The translations under genes and the position numbers were made by a program. From NCBI GenBank assembly GCA_964644605.1, contig CAZXWS010000064.1, positions 1 through 6,440 of the forward strand: a stretch of 6,440 bases of DNA, written 5' to 3'. The DNA is from CAZLAJ01 sp964644605 (GTDB lineage Bacteria; Patescibacteriota; Microgenomatia; UBA1406; GWC2-37-13). Shown here in pieces: positions 5,738-6,440 of the stretch. Positions within the stretch are counted from its first letter, which is position 1, and each line of letters begins with the position of its first letter. A model generated the notes under the pieces. The model was not told the origin of the DNA. It did not search any database and was given only the letters and a program-made list of their open reading frames with translations.

Positions 5738-5759
5738 CAATAAGTAATTCTGTTATAAC
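5731..5759 (+). promoter_or_regulatory. Strong sigma-70 promoter of the toxin-antitoxin operon
   Basis: TTGACA (5731-5736) is a perfect -35. A 17-bp spacer leads to TATAAC (5754-5759), which is preceded by TG at 5751-5752, making an extended -10. Initiation is expected near 5766, so the antitoxin message would have a leader of about 95 nt. This is the best promoter in the window. Confidence 0.8.
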
Positions 5760-5772
5760 ATAGTTATAACAT
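5752..5772. promoter_or_regulatory. Candidate antitoxin operator, paired GTTATAACAT repeats
   Basis: The 10-mer GTTATAACAT occurs twice (5752-5761 and 5763-5772), 11 bp apart, about one helical turn, and each holds the palindrome GTTATAAC. The first copy overlaps the -10 box and the second covers the predicted start of transcription. AbrB-type antitoxins bind and repress their own promoters, so this is a natural operator candidate; that is an inference. Confidence 0.6.
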
Positions 5773-5854
5773 CCGCAAAGTTAAGTTATTTACCCGAACA
5801 AATTTTCAGATTTTTAAAATTCTGAAAACTTAAACGGGATATTCCGCGGATATC
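5771..5854 (+). promoter_or_regulatory. Structured 5' leader of the antitoxin gene
   Basis: Several inverted repeats overlap: ATCCGC/GCGGAT (5771-5776 and 5846-5851), TTAAGTT/AACTTAA (5781-5787 and 5827-5833), CCCG/CGGG (5793-5796 and 5835-5838), TTTTCAGA/TCTGAAAA (5803-5810 and 5821-5828), and the near-palindrome GATATTCCGCGGATATC (5838-5854). They could nest into one long hairpin ending just before the ATG at 5861 or form alternative structures. They may tune translation or be DNA-level operators. No clear SD sequence is visible. Confidence 0.5.
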
Positions 5855-5860
5855 AATTTT

Positions 5861-6109
5861 ATGCGTAAACAAAAAATCATCAAAGTAGGGAACTCATTAG
5901 CAGTCACATTGCCTGCAGAGTTTGTAAAAGAAGCCAACATCCAAGCAGGTGAGGAGTTTGTAGTGGAGTGCAATGCTAATCGCAAAACATTGTACATGAC
6001 CGAGCCAAAGGCAAAACATAATCCCAAACTTACACCTGAATTTTATGACTGGCTTGATGAAATAAGCACGAAGTATAAGGATGCAATTAAAGAATTAGCA
6101 AATACCTGA
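5861..6109 (+). CDS. AbrB/MazE/SpoVT-family antitoxin
   Basis: This 82-residue protein opens with MRKQKIIKVGNSLAVTLPAEF, the classic swapped-hairpin AbrB DNA-binding fold: K-V-G-N-S at 8-12 and T-L-P at 16-18, then EANIQAGEEFVVE. Two copies form one DNA-binding dimer. The C-terminal half (about 50-82: LTPEFYDWLDEISTKYKDAIKELA) is a charged helix that probably wraps around and blocks the toxin, as in other type II antitoxins. The gene is followed after one base by a Doc-family toxin, so the two are surely co-transcribed and translationally coupled. Autoregulation through the GTTATAACAT repeats upstream is likely. The start is set by the conserved N-terminal motif. The pairing of an AbrB-type antitoxin with Doc differs from the textbook Phd-Doc pair. 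Confidence 0.92.
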   Translation: MRKQKIIKVGNSLAVTLPAEFVKEANIQAGEEFVVECNANRKTLYMTEPKAKHNPKLTPEFYDWLDEISTKYKDAIKELANT

Positions 6110-6110
6110 T

Positions 6111-6440
6111 ATGGAAGTATCATATGTACAGATTGATGAAGTGTATGCAGTACATGAACGAATGGTTGAAATTGGTGGGGGACGGGCGAGAGTCCGCGAT
6201 TTTACATTACTTCATTCTGCAGTAGAACGACCCAAAGCCACATTCGGCGGATATGATATGTATAAAACTGTTTGGCTAAAAGCCGGTGCTCTCATGCAGT
6301 CGTTGGTTATGAATCATCCATTCAGTGATGGTAATAAACGTACAGGCTACTTTTCCACACATCTTTTTTTAAGAAAGAATGGATATGATTTGATAGCAGA
6401 AAAAAACGAACTTATCTCTTTTTGTCTTCAAGTTGATAAC
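6111..6440 (+). CDS. doc: Doc/Fic-family toxin, 3' end beyond the window
   Basis: The first 110 residues are visible; the frame is open to the window end, so the C-terminus is missing. Doc toxins use a Fic fold to phosphorylate elongation factor EF-Tu and stop translation (shown for phage P1 Doc). The sequence has the Doc-type region RVRDFTLLHSAVERPKATFGG (27-47, broken here for reference only by the family pattern LLxSAVxxPxxxFGG) followed by the Fic motif HPFSDGNKR (69-77), with catalytic His69 and acidic Asp73. Position 80, where AMP-transferring Fic enzymes have the second Arg of HxFx(D/E)GNGRxxR, is Tyr, and the second Gly of GNG is Lys76, both fitting the Doc kinase subgroup. The ATG lies one base after the antitoxin TGA without its own SD sequence, suggesting coupled translation. 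Full Doc proteins have about 125-135 residues, so roughly 15-25 are missing. Confidence 0.92.
   Translation, partial: MEVSYVQIDEVYAVHERMVEIGGGRARVRDFTLLHSAVERPKATFGGYDMYKTVWLKAGALMQSLVMNHPFSDGNKRTGYFSTHLFLRKNGYDLIAEKNELISFCLQVDN

Noticed and set aside
5830..6027. Minus-strand frame opposite the antitoxin gene
   Set aside because: It is a shadow of the clear AbrB-type gene and has no recognisable features.

Overview
The window looks like a piece of a low-GC bacterial chromosome with a small-genome, accessory character. The best guess is a Patescibacteria (CPR) lineage, perhaps Microgenomates. That rests on the style of the genes: an LCP protein with a Pro/Thr-rich tail, many small orphan proteins, and intergenic spaces filled with palindromic repeats. 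It is an inference with moderate to low confidence, because no 16S or ribosomal gene is present. The standard genetic code fits all reading frames.

Layout. Positions 1-610 carry two tRNA genes, Leu(CAG) with an encoded CCA and Ser(GCT) without one. They are interleaved with two copies of a GTAGGGACAG-type palindromic element. Positions 672-2210 (+) encode an unrecognised 512-residue protein with an internal twin-arginine-like motif. It converges on a LytR-CpsA-Psr (LCP) family cell-envelope protein at 2437-3714 (-). Between the LCP gene and a 64-residue membrane protein (4087-4281, +) lies a 289-bp inverted repeat. Its core can fold as a cloverleaf, and each of its ends carries an outward-facing extended -10 box. 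Next come two leftward genes: a small HExxH putative metallopeptidase (4352-4723) and a DUF218-like protein (4754-5701). A divergent 159-bp control region then leads rightward into a toxin-antitoxin operon: an AbrB/MazE-type antitoxin (5861-6109) and a Doc/Fic-family toxin (from 6111, cut by the window end).

Two themes stand out. First, most protein genes have a TATAAT-like box ending only 5-12 nt before the start codon and no Shine-Dalgarno sequence, so leaderless or near-leaderless transcripts are predicted. The antitoxin gene is the exception, with a roughly 95-nt leader full of nested inverted repeats. Second, the intergenic regions hold several different palindromic, MITE-like elements; one of them appears to supply the promoter of the small membrane-protein gene. 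Apart from the toxin-antitoxin pair, the genes do not form an obvious single pathway. The LCP protein and the small membrane protein act at the envelope; the two leftward enzymes are of unknown role.
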